A DNA stretch of 64,000 bases. Source: Malaciobacter pacificus. GTDB taxonomy: Bacteria > Campylobacterota > Campylobacteria > Campylobacterales > Arcobacteraceae. The notes under the pieces were generated by a model. That model had not been told where the DNA came from. It saw only the letters and a program-made list of their open reading frames with translations, and did no database searches. Positions 26,265-36,086 of this stretch are shown one piece after another. The position numbers and the translations under genes were made by a program. Position 1 is the first letter of the stretch, and the number at the start of each line of letters is the position of its first letter. The stretch lies in NCBI RefSeq assembly GCF_004214795.1, contig NZ_CP035928.1, positions 682,001 to 746,000 on the forward strand, given 5' to 3'.

Positions 26265-27510
26265 TAATATTAGATATCTGTCAGGTTTAATTCTTTTAAC
26301 AACTAGTTTGTTTATGCCATATGTATTATATATTTATTGTTCTCTGTTATATTTTTTTTTCTTGTCTGAAAAAATATTTATAAAATATAATTTTTTATTA
26401 TTTCTATTTATAATTACTTTTTTGGTTTCAAGTCGATATGTAGGTTTACTGTGGGATGGCTCAGATGATATGGCTTCCTACTTTTTAGCATATGAACATT
26501 ATACGACCTTTGAAACTGTTCCTGCTATTTCACTATTTTATGCTAAAAATGTTGATATATTATTTGCATATTATTCATATTTTTTGAAAGTATGGAATTT
26601 TAATTTATTTCAATACTATTTTTCCACAATTTTAATAACTTTTATAATTATGTATTTTAGTTATAGAAAAATTTTAACCTTAAAAGAAGCAATTTTTTCT
26701 GTAGTATTTTATATTTTATATATAAAAAGTTTTCAGTTACAATGGCATATTCTCAGATCATCAGTTGCTCTCCCAATACTTTTCATGGCAATTTACTATA
26801 GATCTATTGATGAAACTATAGCAAAAAAATCACTACTTATTTATGTTATTGGTGCGACAATTCATATGTCATCTGCATTATTATTATTACCGCTATTTAT
26901 TTTTGCAAAAAACTTAAGAACACATATTAACTTTATCAAGTACATTAAGATAATATTAAAAATATTATTTGTCTCAATAATTTTATTTTTAATATTAACA
27001 TTAACAGATAATTATGTAGTTAATAAAATAACCGGTTCTTTTGATACTCGTTCTTTTTTTCAAATTAATTCAAATATTATTTATTTAATATTACCATTAT
27101 TTTTAATGGTTACATATGTGATAGTTTTCAAAAAATTAAATTTAACAAATTATTTCATATATAATATTATATTATACAATTTATTACTTATTATAGTAGG
27201 TGTAGTAATAGCAGGAGGGGAGATATTTAGAATTGTTCAGTTTACTTTATTTTTACAACCCATTGTATTTTTAATGATATTACAAAATATTAAAAACTTA
27301 TCGATAAAAATTATATTTTCAATACCAATCATTTTAAGTTTATACCTTGGACATTTATATATTGTAAACCTTAATCAATCTAAATTCTTTTATAAAAGTA
27401 ATCAAGCCCCAATTAATCTAACAGTATATCAAACCTTCCCCCTTCTTATAGAATATTTAGAAAACGATATTCAATATTTTAATGGATACAGATATAAGGA
27501 AAAACATTGA
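26257..27510 (+). CDS. Wzy/EpsG-like polysaccharide polymerase
   Basis: About 417 residues from the ATG at 26257. A TTG at 26236 would add 7 residues. Some 9-11 membrane helices, with periplasmic loops containing GLLWDGSDDMASYFLAYEHY and the conserved-looking QLQWHILRSSVALPILFMA, match EpsG/Wzy-type polymerases. It is the only candidate polymerase in the locus. The base composition is very AT-rich even for this window, as usual for wzy genes. The stop overlaps the next TTG start. Confidence 0.85.
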   Translation: MINNIRYLSGLILLTTSLFMPYVLYIYCSLLYFFFLSEKIFIKYNFLLFLFIITFLVSSRYVGLLWDGSDDMASYFLAYEHYTTFETVPAISLFYAKNVDILFAYYSYFLKVWNFNLFQYYFSTILITFIIMYFSYRKILTLKEAIFSVVFYILYIKSFQLQWHILRSSVALPILFMAIYYRSIDETIAKKSLLIYVIGATIHMSSALLLLPLFIFAKNLRTHINFIKYIKIILKILFVSIILFLILTLTDNYVVNKITGSFDTRSFFQINSNIIYLILPLFLMVTYVIVFKKLNLTNYFIYNIILYNLLLIIVGVVIAGGEIFRIVQFTLFLQPIVFLMILQNIKNLSIKIIFSIPIILSLYLGHLYIVNLNQSKFFYKSNQAPINLTVYQTFPLLIEYLENDIQYFNGYRYKEKH

Positions 27511-28577
27511 AAATCTTATTAATATCAAACATGTATCCATCAAAAGAAACACCTTTTTTTGGTACATTTGTAAAAAATTTTAGAGAACGACTAGAAGATG
27601 AAAATATTACTTTTAAACTTGTAGTTATCAAAGGCAAAGGAACTTCTAAATTAGATAAAATCAAAAAATATTTTAACTTTTTCAAAAATACAATTAGCAA
27701 AGTAAAAGTAGATAACTATGATATGATATATGTACATTATATAAGTCACTCTTTACTACCACTTTTGTTAGTACAACGATATATTAAAAAGCCTCTAGTT
27801 TTAAATGCTCATGGAAGTGATATATTTGTAAACAATAGAATTGGTGGATTTATTCAAAAGCTTGTAACTCCTATTATTAAAAAAGCAGATATGATAGTAG
27901 TGCCATCAGATTATTTTCAAGATGTTATTTACACTAAATTTAATATCTCTAAAGAAAGAATATTTGTTTCTCCATCTGGTGGTATAGATACTAATCTGTT
28001 TAAGCCTCAAGAGATAAAAAAAGAGATATTTACAATAGGATATGTTTCAAGAATAGATAAAGGCAAAGGTTGGGACACTCTACTAGATGCTGTTAATTCA
28101 CTGATGAGTGAAGGTGTAACATTTCGAGTTTTAATTATTGGTGGTGGTGCAGAGGAAAAATCACTTTTGCAAAAGATTGAAGATCTAGAACTTAAAAATA
28201 TAGTGGAGTTTGTCGGACCAAAGCCTCACAATGAGCTTGTAAGCTATTTTAATCAAATGAGTATTTTTGCCTTTACTACTAGGCTTGCAGAGAGTTTGGG
28301 TCTTGTAGGACTTGAAGCTATGGCATGTAGTGTGCCTGTAGTTGGCTCAAACATAGGTGCACTTCCTAGTTATATTAAGGATAACATAAACGGTAAACTT
28401 TTTGAAGTAGGAAATGCTGAAGCTTTAGCAAATAATATTGAACATTTTATCAACATGAATGAAAAAGAATTACAAATGTATAAAAACAATGCACTAAAAA
28501 CAGCGATACTATATGATTCCAAAATTGTAGCTAAAATTTTGTCTTCTAAATTGAAAGGATTTATCGATGAGAAGTGA
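27507..28577 (+). CDS. Glycosyltransferase family 4
   Basis: 356 residues with a GT-B fold. The N-terminal acceptor domain begins LLISNMYPSKETPFFGTFVK, the linker has SPSGGIDTNLF, and the donor domain has GYVSRIDKGKGWDTLLDA, FVGPKPHNELVSYFNQM and the E-x7-E motif within ESLGLVGLEAMACSVPVVG. The start is a TTG overlapping the stop of the polymerase gene, with AAGGA before it. The sugar cannot be told from sequence. Confidence 0.94.
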   Translation: MKILLISNMYPSKETPFFGTFVKNFRERLEDENITFKLVVIKGKGTSKLDKIKKYFNFFKNTISKVKVDNYDMIYVHYISHSLLPLLLVQRYIKKPLVLNAHGSDIFVNNRIGGFIQKLVTPIIKKADMIVVPSDYFQDVIYTKFNISKERIFVSPSGGIDTNLFKPQEIKKEIFTIGYVSRIDKGKGWDTLLDAVNSLMSEGVTFRVLIIGGGAEEKSLLQKIEDLELKNIVEFVGPKPHNELVSYFNQMSIFAFTTRLAESLGLVGLEAMACSVPVVGSNIGALPSYIKDNINGKLFEVGNAEALANNIEHFINMNEKELQMYKNNALKTAILYDSKIVAKILSSKLKGFIDEK

Positions 28578-29259
28578 AATTATTAATGATTATAAAATAA
28601 ATGCATTTGAAAATAAAAAACACTTTTTAAATCAAATTAAAAATGAAAAAAAAATACTCATAGCAATGAATGCAGAAAAGATACTTAAAGATGATGAAAA
28701 ACTAAGAAAAATTGTAAATGAAAATATCTCATATCCTGATGGTATTGGTGCAGTTATGGCATTAAAACAAAAGGGCTTAAATACTATAAAGATACCTGGT
28801 AGTGAATTTTGGTTAGATATAATAAAAGAATTTCAAAATGAAAAAAGTTTTTATTTTATAGGCTCTACACAAGAAGTAATAGAAAATACAATAAGAAAAT
28901 TGAAGATAGAATATCCAAGTATAAATATTTTAGGATATCAAAATGGATTTATAAATGAAGAACAAAAAAGTGAACTAAAAGAGAAACTACAAAATTTAAA
29001 ACCTGATGTTATTTTTGTAGCACAAGGAAGTCCTCGACAAGAGTTTTTAATGGATGAACTTATACATTTACAGCCTGCTTTATATATGGGGTTAGGTGGT
29101 AGTTTTGATATTTATGGAGGAAATAAAAAAAGAGCTCCAAAGGTATTTTTAGATTTACATTTAGAGTGGTTATATAGACTTTTAAAAGAACCTACAAGAA
29201 TAGGCAGACAGTTAAATTTAGTGAAATTTTTAGTTTTGTTAAAACTAGGTAAATTATAA
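28567..29259 (+). CDS. wecG: WecG/TagA/CpsF-family glycosyltransferase (GT26)
   Basis: 230 residues. Family landmarks are SYPDGIGAVMALKQKG with PGSEFWLDII, FYFIGSTQEVIENT, IFVAQGSPRQEFLMD, MGLGGSFDIYGGNKKRAP and LEWLYRLLKEPTRIGRQ. GT26 enzymes transfer ManNAc or ManNAcA onto lipid-linked GlcNAc. With wecB and wecC here, ManNAcA transfer to GlcNAc-P-P-undecaprenol, as in enterobacterial common antigen, is the likely step. It overlaps the GT4 gene by 11 bases. Confidence 0.93.
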   Translation: MRSEIINDYKINAFENKKHFLNQIKNEKKILIAMNAEKILKDDEKLRKIVNENISYPDGIGAVMALKQKGLNTIKIPGSEFWLDIIKEFQNEKSFYFIGSTQEVIENTIRKLKIEYPSINILGYQNGFINEEQKSELKEKLQNLKPDVIFVAQGSPRQEFLMDELIHLQPALYMGLGGSFDIYGGNKKRAPKVFLDLHLEWLYRLLKEPTRIGRQLNLVKFLVLLKLGKL

Positions 29260-29272
29260 ATCAGGAAAATAT

Positions 29273-30352
29273 ATGCTTATAATAAAACTTATCTCTATAC
29301 TCATTTTGACATTTATTTTTATAAAACTAATTATAAAAAACGCCTCATTTCTAGGATTAGTAGATATCCCAAATGACAGAAGTTCTCACACTAAAATCAC
29401 TCCAAGAGGTGCAGGTATTGGTTTTGGTTTGAGTTTTTTTCTATATTTTTTGGTTTTTGATTTTTCTTTTTTTATAGAGTATTGGAGTGTATTTTTAGCT
29501 ATATTTTTAGTATTTTTGATAGGTATTTTAGATGACCATAAAGATGCAAGTCCAAAGCAGAAGTTTTATGTGATATTTATATCTTCTATTATTTTGTATT
29601 TTAGTGGTATTAGTATAGATAGTTTGGGGTTGTTTTTTGGTTTTGAAGTTTATCTTTGGTATTTTGCATTGCCTTTTAGTATGTTTGCATTTGCAGGATA
29701 TACAAATGCCTTAAATCTTATCGATGGATTAGATGGATTGGCTGGATTGGTATCTCTTATTATACTTAGTACTTTTGTATATATTGGTTATAAGTTTGAT
29801 GATGAACTTATACTATCGCTTAGTACTGTGCTTATAGTGACACTATTGGCTTTTTTGTACTTCAACTGGAACCCTGCGAAGATATTCATGGGAGATAGTG
29901 GGAGTCTTTTTTTAGGATTTATTATAGCATTACTTGGAGTTTTATCTATAAAGTATGTACATCCTATAGCTGTATTATACATCATAGCTATTCCTATACT
30001 AGATACTGTTATTGTGATGATAAGACGTATAAGATATGGTAAGTCACCTTTTAAGCCAGATAAGACTCACATACATCATATTTTATTAAAGTTCTTTTCA
30101 AAAAATGTCAAAAAAACAGTATTTTTCATATCTTTGATGCAAGGACTTTTTTCTTTACTTGGTATAGTCCTAGCTTCAAACTCAAAAGAGTTGGGTAATG
30201 GTGCTGGAGCTTTTATGGCTTTGGTTGGATTTTTTGGTATTACTATACTTTTTTATATGATATTTACAGGTATGAAAAGAAGACAAAAACTCATAGAAAA
30301 ACTAGCTTTAAGAAAAAAAAGAAAATATAAGCTAAATAACCAAAAAAGTTAG
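29273..30352 (+). CDS. wecA: UDP-GlcNAc:undecaprenyl-phosphate GlcNAc-1-phosphate transferase
   Basis: 359 residues and about 10-11 membrane helices. MraY/WecA-family motifs are PNDRSSHTKITPRGAGIG, the aspartates in GILDDHKDASPKQKF, NALNLIDGLDGLAG, FMGDSGSLFLGF and the HIHH loop (DKTHIHHILLKF). It starts glycan synthesis by loading GlcNAc-1-P on undecaprenyl phosphate. Standing at the end of the sugar-assembly genes, it points to GlcNAc as the first sugar of the polymer. Confidence 0.95.
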   Translation: MLIIKLISILILTFIFIKLIIKNASFLGLVDIPNDRSSHTKITPRGAGIGFGLSFFLYFLVFDFSFFIEYWSVFLAIFLVFLIGILDDHKDASPKQKFYVIFISSIILYFSGISIDSLGLFFGFEVYLWYFALPFSMFAFAGYTNALNLIDGLDGLAGLVSLIILSTFVYIGYKFDDELILSLSTVLIVTLLAFLYFNWNPAKIFMGDSGSLFLGFIIALLGVLSIKYVHPIAVLYIIAIPILDTVIVMIRRIRYGKSPFKPDKTHIHHILLKFFSKNVKKTVFFISLMQGLFSLLGIVLASNSKELGNGAGAFMALVGFFGITILFYMIFTGMKRRQKLIEKLALRKKRKYKLNNQKS

Positions 30353-30389
30353 ATAAAATCTTACTTAATTTTATAAAAGGACTATATAA

Positions 30390-32987
30390 ATGAGATACCT
30401 ATTAGTAGTATGTTTACTATTTATAAACTTATTTGCCATACAGCTAAGCCCTGAGCAGATCATGATGGCAAAACAAGCAGGCATAAGCCAAAGCCAGATA
30501 GATAGTGCTATAGTACAAAAAGAACAAGCTAGCGAGCAAAGCGTAGCAAAAGAGCAAGTAGTTCAAAACGATCTCGTATCAACTACTACAAAAGTACAGC
30601 TACAAAGATTTGGAAGTCAATTTTTCAATAATAAAAATAAAATAAATCCATACTCTATGCCAACTCCATCAAACTATATACTAAACTATGAAGATAAACT
30701 AAACATAGTGATATATGGAGCTACAAATGAAAACTTCAAACTATCTATAAATAACAATGGAAATGTAACTATCCCACTAGTAGGAGAGCTTAAACTTATC
30801 GGTAAGACTTTTGAAGAGGCAAAGACTCTTATAGAAGAAGAGGTAAAAAAAGCCTATCCAAACTCTACGAATATCTTAGTAGATATCTCTGAGTTTACAT
30901 CTATTCAGGTTACTATCTCAGGACTTGTAAACGCACCTGGTCTTTATAACCTTACTAGTTTTTCTACTATAAAAGATGCTATCTTAAATAGTGGGGGAAT
31001 CCTACCTAGTGGTTCATATAGAAATATATCACTAAAAAGAGATGGAAAAGTTATAAAAAACTTTGATCTATATGAGCTTATAAGATATGGTAAAAACTCA
31101 TCAGATATGACTTTGAAAAATGGCGATATCATAGTAGTAAATCCAGTGAGTAAACAAGTATCTATAAAAGGTTTTATAAATAACCCAGCTATATATGAGC
31201 TAAGATCATACGAATCATACAAAAACCTTATCAACTTCACTACAGGATTCAAAGCAAAAGCAAACACAAAAGCAATAAAACTAAAAAGATATGAAAACAA
31301 CTCTATAAAAGTCCTAAGCCTAAACAAAGAAGAGTTATACAAACTAAAACCAAAAAATGGTGATGAAATAGTAGTAAGCCAACTAAGCGCCCAAAATGCA
31401 AACCTAGTGACTATAGTAGGAAATGTATTCTTAGAAGGAGAAGTACAACTACCAAAAGATAAAAAAATCACTACACTATTCAAAGACCTACTAGATACTC
31501 ACGGTCAAAATGGTTTTTTCAAAAAAGACACAAGATATGAGTTTTCTATGGTAGAAGATATCAAAGGCAAGGTAAAAAGTTTTAGTCTAAAAGATGTCTT
31601 AGACTCTAAGTTGGACTTTTCTTTAAGTGCAGGAGATACTATAAAGGTATTTAAAAAAGATGAATTCCAACAAAAACCTTACATCTTCGCAAGTGGTATG
31701 ATAGTAAGTGATGAAAAAAGAAAATATGACTTTATAGATGGACTAAAAGCCAAAGATCTATTTAGTATAGTTAACTTCAAAACAGAGACTATAATAGATG
31801 ATAAAAGAAAAGCAATCTACCCAGACAAATCAAAAATCCAAATAAACAGAGTAGAAAACAACCAAAAAGTAACTCATCTAGTAGATATATCTACAAATGG
31901 AAACTTTGCTATCAAAAAATACGATGAGATAGTTTTCTTTGACTTTGAAAGTACAAACGACATATCAAAAGCCACTATAAAAGGTGAGATATTTATCCCA
32001 GGTACTTACAACATCACAAAAAATACTACTATAAAAGACCTAGTGAACCTAGCAGGAGGTTTTACTAAAAAGTCACTACTTAGTAGAGCAGAACTAGCAA
32101 GATATGAAACAAAAGGCGATGAGAGAATCAGAACTATCATCCCAATAGACCTAAACAAAGCCTTTGATCTAAACTTACAGATATTTCCAGATGATGAGTG
32201 GACGATATTTACCATAAAAAACTGGAATGAAAAAAAATATATAGATATCAAAGGAGAGGTTAGATTCCCAGGAAGATACTCTATAGCAGAGGGTGAGAAA
32301 CTATCTAGCGTTCTAGCTCGTGCTGGTGGATTTACAAAGCATGCCTTTGTAGAAGGTAGCGTGTTTACTAGAGAAGAAGTAAAACAACTACAACAAAGAA
32401 GACTAGATGATAGCTTAGATAGACTACGTACAAAAGCCCTTCAAATAAGCTCAAGCGCAAATGAAGCAGGTGAATCACTGCAGAGTAAACAAAACATGGT
32501 ATCAACAGTAGCCCAACTAGAAAAAGAAGCTTCAAGAAACAAACCAATAGGTAGAATATCTTTAAATTTATACTTAGATTTACAAAGATTCCAAAACTCA
32601 CCTTTTGATTTAACACTAAAAGACCAAGATAGTCTATATATACCAAGTATAAACGACACTATCTCAGTAGTAGGAGAAGTACTAAATCAAAACACTTTTG
32701 TATATGAAAAAGACCTAGATGCCAAAGACTACCTAGCAAAAGCAGGTGGTATCACAGAACTAGCTGATGAAGAGTATATATACATAGTAAAAGCAAACGG
32801 TGAAGCAAAAAGAGTAAAGACAGACTACTTCTGGGGTAACTCAAACGATGTATTCAAAGGTGACACTATAGTAGTGCCTATGATGTTAGACCCAGTATCA
32901 GATATAAGCTTCGCAAAAGATGTATCAAGTATAGTTTATCAGTTGGCTGTAACAGCAGCATCTCTAAAAACAGTAGGTGGACTATAG
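30390..32987 (+). CDS. Multi-SLBB polysaccharide export protein (Wza/GfcE-like)
   Basis: 865 residues. A signal peptide (about 1-18) has no lipobox cysteine. The polysaccharide-export domain follows (YEDKLNIVIYGATNENFKL, GNVTIPLVGEL), then about six or seven SLBB repeats, each with the pattern GxVxxPGxY...LxxAGG, for example GLVNAPGLY, GEIFIPGTY and GEVRFPGRY. The chain is more than twice the length of Wza (about 380), so it may combine roles held by several proteins elsewhere. It should form the outer-membrane or periplasmic conduit with the Wzz protein that follows. Confidence 0.93.
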   Translation: MRYLLVVCLLFINLFAIQLSPEQIMMAKQAGISQSQIDSAIVQKEQASEQSVAKEQVVQNDLVSTTTKVQLQRFGSQFFNNKNKINPYSMPTPSNYILNYEDKLNIVIYGATNENFKLSINNNGNVTIPLVGELKLIGKTFEEAKTLIEEEVKKAYPNSTNILVDISEFTSIQVTISGLVNAPGLYNLTSFSTIKDAILNSGGILPSGSYRNISLKRDGKVIKNFDLYELIRYGKNSSDMTLKNGDIIVVNPVSKQVSIKGFINNPAIYELRSYESYKNLINFTTGFKAKANTKAIKLKRYENNSIKVLSLNKEELYKLKPKNGDEIVVSQLSAQNANLVTIVGNVFLEGEVQLPKDKKITTLFKDLLDTHGQNGFFKKDTRYEFSMVEDIKGKVKSFSLKDVLDSKLDFSLSAGDTIKVFKKDEFQQKPYIFASGMIVSDEKRKYDFIDGLKAKDLFSIVNFKTETIIDDKRKAIYPDKSKIQINRVENNQKVTHLVDISTNGNFAIKKYDEIVFFDFESTNDISKATIKGEIFIPGTYNITKNTTIKDLVNLAGGFTKKSLLSRAELARYETKGDERIRTIIPIDLNKAFDLNLQIFPDDEWTIFTIKNWNEKKYIDIKGEVRFPGRYSIAEGEKLSSVLARAGGFTKHAFVEGSVFTREEVKQLQQRRLDDSLDRLRTKALQISSSANEAGESLQSKQNMVSTVAQLEKEASRNKPIGRISLNLYLDLQRFQNSPFDLTLKDQDSLYIPSINDTISVVGEVLNQNTFVYEKDLDAKDYLAKAGGITELADEEYIYIVKANGEAKRVKTDYFWGNSNDVFKGDTIVVPMMLDPVSDISFAKDVSSIVYQLAVTAASLKTVGGL

Positions 32988-32988
32988 T

Positions 32989-33909
32989 ATGAGTGAAGTA
33001 GTAAATAAAGAGTATATCCAAGAAGATGAGATAGACCTAAGGGAACTTTTCTCTACTATTTGGAAACATAAGATTAAAATAGTACTATTTTCTTTTATAG
33101 TAGTTTGTGCTACTTTGATATATGCCTTAAGTATCCCAAACTCATATAGGTCAAGTGTAGTACTATCACCCCAAGGTGATGATGGTAAGTCAAGTCTAGG
33201 AGGTCTAGGCTCACTTGCAGGACTTGCAGGTATATCTCTTGGTGGTGGAAGTAGCAAAGACCCTATGACTATGATGCAAACAGTACTAAAAGACTATGAG
33301 TTCAACTCATATATGATAAAAAAGTATGACCTGATAGAAAAAATAAATAAACCATCAAATCTTGTATTTGCTCTTGGTTTTGATTCACTTTATAGTGTGC
33401 CAGAAATTGATGAAGAAAAAACTCAAGATGAATTGATATATGATACAAACTTAGCTTTATCAAAAATATTAAGTATATCTAGTGATAAAGATAGTGGACT
33501 TATCACTTTTAGTGCTGAGTATATAGATAGATTTTTAGCAAAAGAACTAGTAGATATCTACTTAAAAGAGATTATAGAAAAGATAAAAATCCAAGATATG
33601 AAAGAGATAGAAAAACAAATCACTTACTACCAAAAAGAGCTAAGCTCAACATATGATGTAAGCCTAAAAGAACAGCTAAGTAAGTCAATCTCTTCGCTTA
33701 TGCAAAAAAGAGTATTCTCTCAAGCAAATGACTACTACTTTGTATCAAAGCTAGTAGATAGTAGAGTAGCATATATCAAAGAAAAAACAAAACCAAAAAG
33801 AGCACTTATCTTAGTAGTGTCATTTGTGACATCTATCATACTAGGTATTTTTATGGTATTTTTTTATGAGTTTATAAAAGGAAATAAAAAAGATGAAAAA
33901 ACTATCTAA
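32989..33909 (+). CDS. Wzz-type chain-length determinant without kinase domain
   Basis: 306 residues from the ATG at 32989, two bases behind the SLBB gene stop. A GTG at 32977 is possible but less likely. Two membrane helices (about 30-50 and 275-297) flank a periplasmic domain with a Gly/Ser-rich stretch GLGSLAGLAGISLGGGSSK and coiled-coil segments. A proline-containing KTKPKRAL precedes the second helix, as in Wzz and Wzc. No Walker motifs follow, so it has no BY-kinase domain, and none is encoded nearby. The end overlaps the YjbH gene by 17 bases. Confidence 0.9.
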   Translation: MSEVVNKEYIQEDEIDLRELFSTIWKHKIKIVLFSFIVVCATLIYALSIPNSYRSSVVLSPQGDDGKSSLGGLGSLAGLAGISLGGGSSKDPMTMMQTVLKDYEFNSYMIKKYDLIEKINKPSNLVFALGFDSLYSVPEIDEEKTQDELIYDTNLALSKILSISSDKDSGLITFSAEYIDRFLAKELVDIYLKEIIEKIKIQDMKEIEKQITYYQKELSSTYDVSLKEQLSKSISSLMQKRVFSQANDYYFVSKLVDSRVAYIKEKTKPKRALILVVSFVTSIILGIFMVFFYEFIKGNKKDEKTI

Positions 33910-36025
33910 GGTAGTTTTATCTACTCTTTTTTTTTCTTCAAGCGTTTTAGCCTCAAACAACACTTCCATGTTCAATGGAAACACAGGTATCATAGAGACA
34001 CCAAACGCTAGAATTATGCCTGATTGGTCTATGAGAATGTTTTTAAATCAAGATCAACCATTCACTTACTTTGGTTTTACAGCAACTCCTCTACCTTTTT
34101 TAGAAGCAAACTTCCATGTTACAAGAATCAGTGGAGTTACTGGATTTGGTAGTAATTATGGATATGGCAATTACAAAGATAAATCTTTTAATCTAAAACT
34201 ACTTTTACAAGAAGAGACTGAACTTCTTCCTAGTGTGGTATTTGGACTAGATGATTTTTGGGGAACAGCTTTATATAGTTCTAAATATGTGGCCTTGGGC
34301 AAAGAGATAGGTTATTTTGATTTTACTTTAGGATATGCAAAAGGTAGGCTTGGAGGTGAAGATATCTCTAAATACTCATCAACTTCAAATAGTGGTGGAA
34401 GTGATAATAGTGCTGTACAGTTTATAAAAGATACAAACTGGAGTGGTGGAAAACCCTTTGGGAGTGTAGTTTTTAAAGCTCACCCAAAAGTGAACTTATT
34501 AGCAGAATACTCACCTATAGAGTATGAAAAAGATAGAGTAAATGCCTTTTATGATGGCGCAAGTTTTGATAAAGCAAAGTCAAATATAAACTTAGGTTTA
34601 AAATACTTTTACTCTCCAAATAGTACTGTAAGTTTAGCTTTTACTAGAGGGAATAACTTCGCCTTTGGATACGCTTATCAGTTTGGTTTTTCAAATGATG
34701 GTATGTTTGATAGACTTCCAGACCCAAAATGGAAAGCAGATGAAAAAAAACTAAAACAGTATGAAAATATATCTCAGGATGAGTTCACAGCAAAACTATC
34801 AAATGAAGTCGCAGCAGAAAAGTTCAAAAAAGTAACAAGTGAAATCTCAAAAAATAAAATCTGGATCGAACTAGAAAACTCAAGATACAATAGTGATATA
34901 AAAGCAGCAGGACGAGCTATCTCAACAGTAGATGAAGTAGCACCAAAAAACTATGACACTATATATGCAACACTAAAACAAAAAGACGTCCCAACAAAGA
35001 CTTTTAAAGTTAGTAGAAAAGAGTATGATGCCTTTGAAAATGAAAAAGTAAGTTCAAACTACATGAAAGATGCACTTATTTTATCAAATAGCTATGAAAA
35101 AATGTATAAAGAGTTTAAAGAGGACACAAAAGAGACACATAAATCAGACAAACTAAATATCGGTGGATTTAACTACAACTTTGGTATGAGTGCAAGTAGT
35201 GTTTTAAATAGAAAAGAAGACCCATTTGCTATAAAACTTGGTGTTAAGCTTGATTTAGAGTATGACTTTGGAGGAGGATTTTTCTCAAGTGCTTCACTAT
35301 CTCATCCTTTATATAATTCAATAAAAGATTTACCATCAGATGATGATGTGACTACAAACCTATCAGTAAATACACAGCTTTTAGATTATAGTAAATACGA
35401 TAGCACTCAACTAAATCACTTTACTGTAGGATATATGACAAAAGCTCCTTATGAAAGTTTGGCAAGAGTTGAACTTGGATATTTAGATATTGCTTTTGCA
35501 GGTGTTGACTTAGAGTGGTACAAACCACTGTTTGATGATAGGTTTGGTGTAGGTTTACAGTATCAAGTAGCTTATAAAAGATATATAAACAACATGGTAA
35601 AAATTTATGGTGACACACAATATGATGCCAAGTTTGTAAATCTATACGCTTTAGTATCACCAAAATATGATATTCATATGGGATTAAAAATTGGTGAGTT
35701 TATGGCAGGAGATAGAGGATTTAAGATAGATTTATCTAGAAATTACAAAGAGTTCTCTATGGGTGTATTTGCAACATTTACAAACTCTGATGAAGTATTT
35801 ACCGATGAAGAAAACAAAGGATATATAGATAAAGGTGTATATTTAAAAGTTCCACTAGAGGTGTTTACATTTAAAAATATTAAAAATATTTTAACATACA
35901 ACCTAAAACCATGGACAAGAGACGTAGGCAAGTTTATAGAAAGCCCAAATGCAATATATCCTATGAGTAGTAGTGAAAACAATAGTCAAATAATGAAAAA
36001 AAATATTCATAGATTTAAAGAATAA
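33893..36025 (+). CDS. YjbH/GfcD-type outer-membrane polysaccharide secretion protein
   Basis: 710 residues with a signal peptide ending near SVLAS. The N-terminal GNTGIIETPNARIMPDWSMR and QPFTYFGFTATPLPFLEANF match YjbH. The long chain is rich in beta-barrel strands with alternating aromatic residues. E. coli YjbH and GfcD act in secretion of exopolysaccharide and group 4 capsule together with Wza-like proteins. It overlaps the Wzz gene and is followed by the GfcA/YjbE-like gene, a pairing also known from the yjbEFGH and gfcABCDE operons. Confidence 0.92.
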   Translation: MKKLSKVVLSTLFFSSSVLASNNTSMFNGNTGIIETPNARIMPDWSMRMFLNQDQPFTYFGFTATPLPFLEANFHVTRISGVTGFGSNYGYGNYKDKSFNLKLLLQEETELLPSVVFGLDDFWGTALYSSKYVALGKEIGYFDFTLGYAKGRLGGEDISKYSSTSNSGGSDNSAVQFIKDTNWSGGKPFGSVVFKAHPKVNLLAEYSPIEYEKDRVNAFYDGASFDKAKSNINLGLKYFYSPNSTVSLAFTRGNNFAFGYAYQFGFSNDGMFDRLPDPKWKADEKKLKQYENISQDEFTAKLSNEVAAEKFKKVTSEISKNKIWIELENSRYNSDIKAAGRAISTVDEVAPKNYDTIYATLKQKDVPTKTFKVSRKEYDAFENEKVSSNYMKDALILSNSYEKMYKEFKEDTKETHKSDKLNIGGFNYNFGMSASSVLNRKEDPFAIKLGVKLDLEYDFGGGFFSSASLSHPLYNSIKDLPSDDDVTTNLSVNTQLLDYSKYDSTQLNHFTVGYMTKAPYESLARVELGYLDIAFAGVDLEWYKPLFDDRFGVGLQYQVAYKRYINNMVKIYGDTQYDAKFVNLYALVSPKYDIHMGLKIGEFMAGDRGFKIDLSRNYKEFSMGVFATFTNSDEVFTDEENKGYIDKGVYLKVPLEVFTFKNIKNILTYNLKPWTRDVGKFIESPNAIYPMSSSENNSQIMKKNIHRFKE

Positions 36026-36051
36026 ATTTATAAAAATTAAAAAAATTATGT

Positions 36052-36057
36052 TATAAT
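36052..36057 (+). promoter_or_regulatory. -10 box of the Ala/Gly-rich gene
   Basis: TATAAT lies 29 bases before the ATG at 36087, with AAAAGGAAT as ribosome site. The gene therefore has its own promoter and can be made in excess over the rest of the locus. Confidence 0.6.
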
Positions 36058-36086
36058 AATGCCAAAATTGAAAAAAGGAATTTAAA

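Noticed and set aside
30944-31483. 179-residue minus-strand frame inside the SLBB gene
   Set aside because: Antisense shadow of a strongly supported gene; the hydrophobic composition reflects the complement of its codons.
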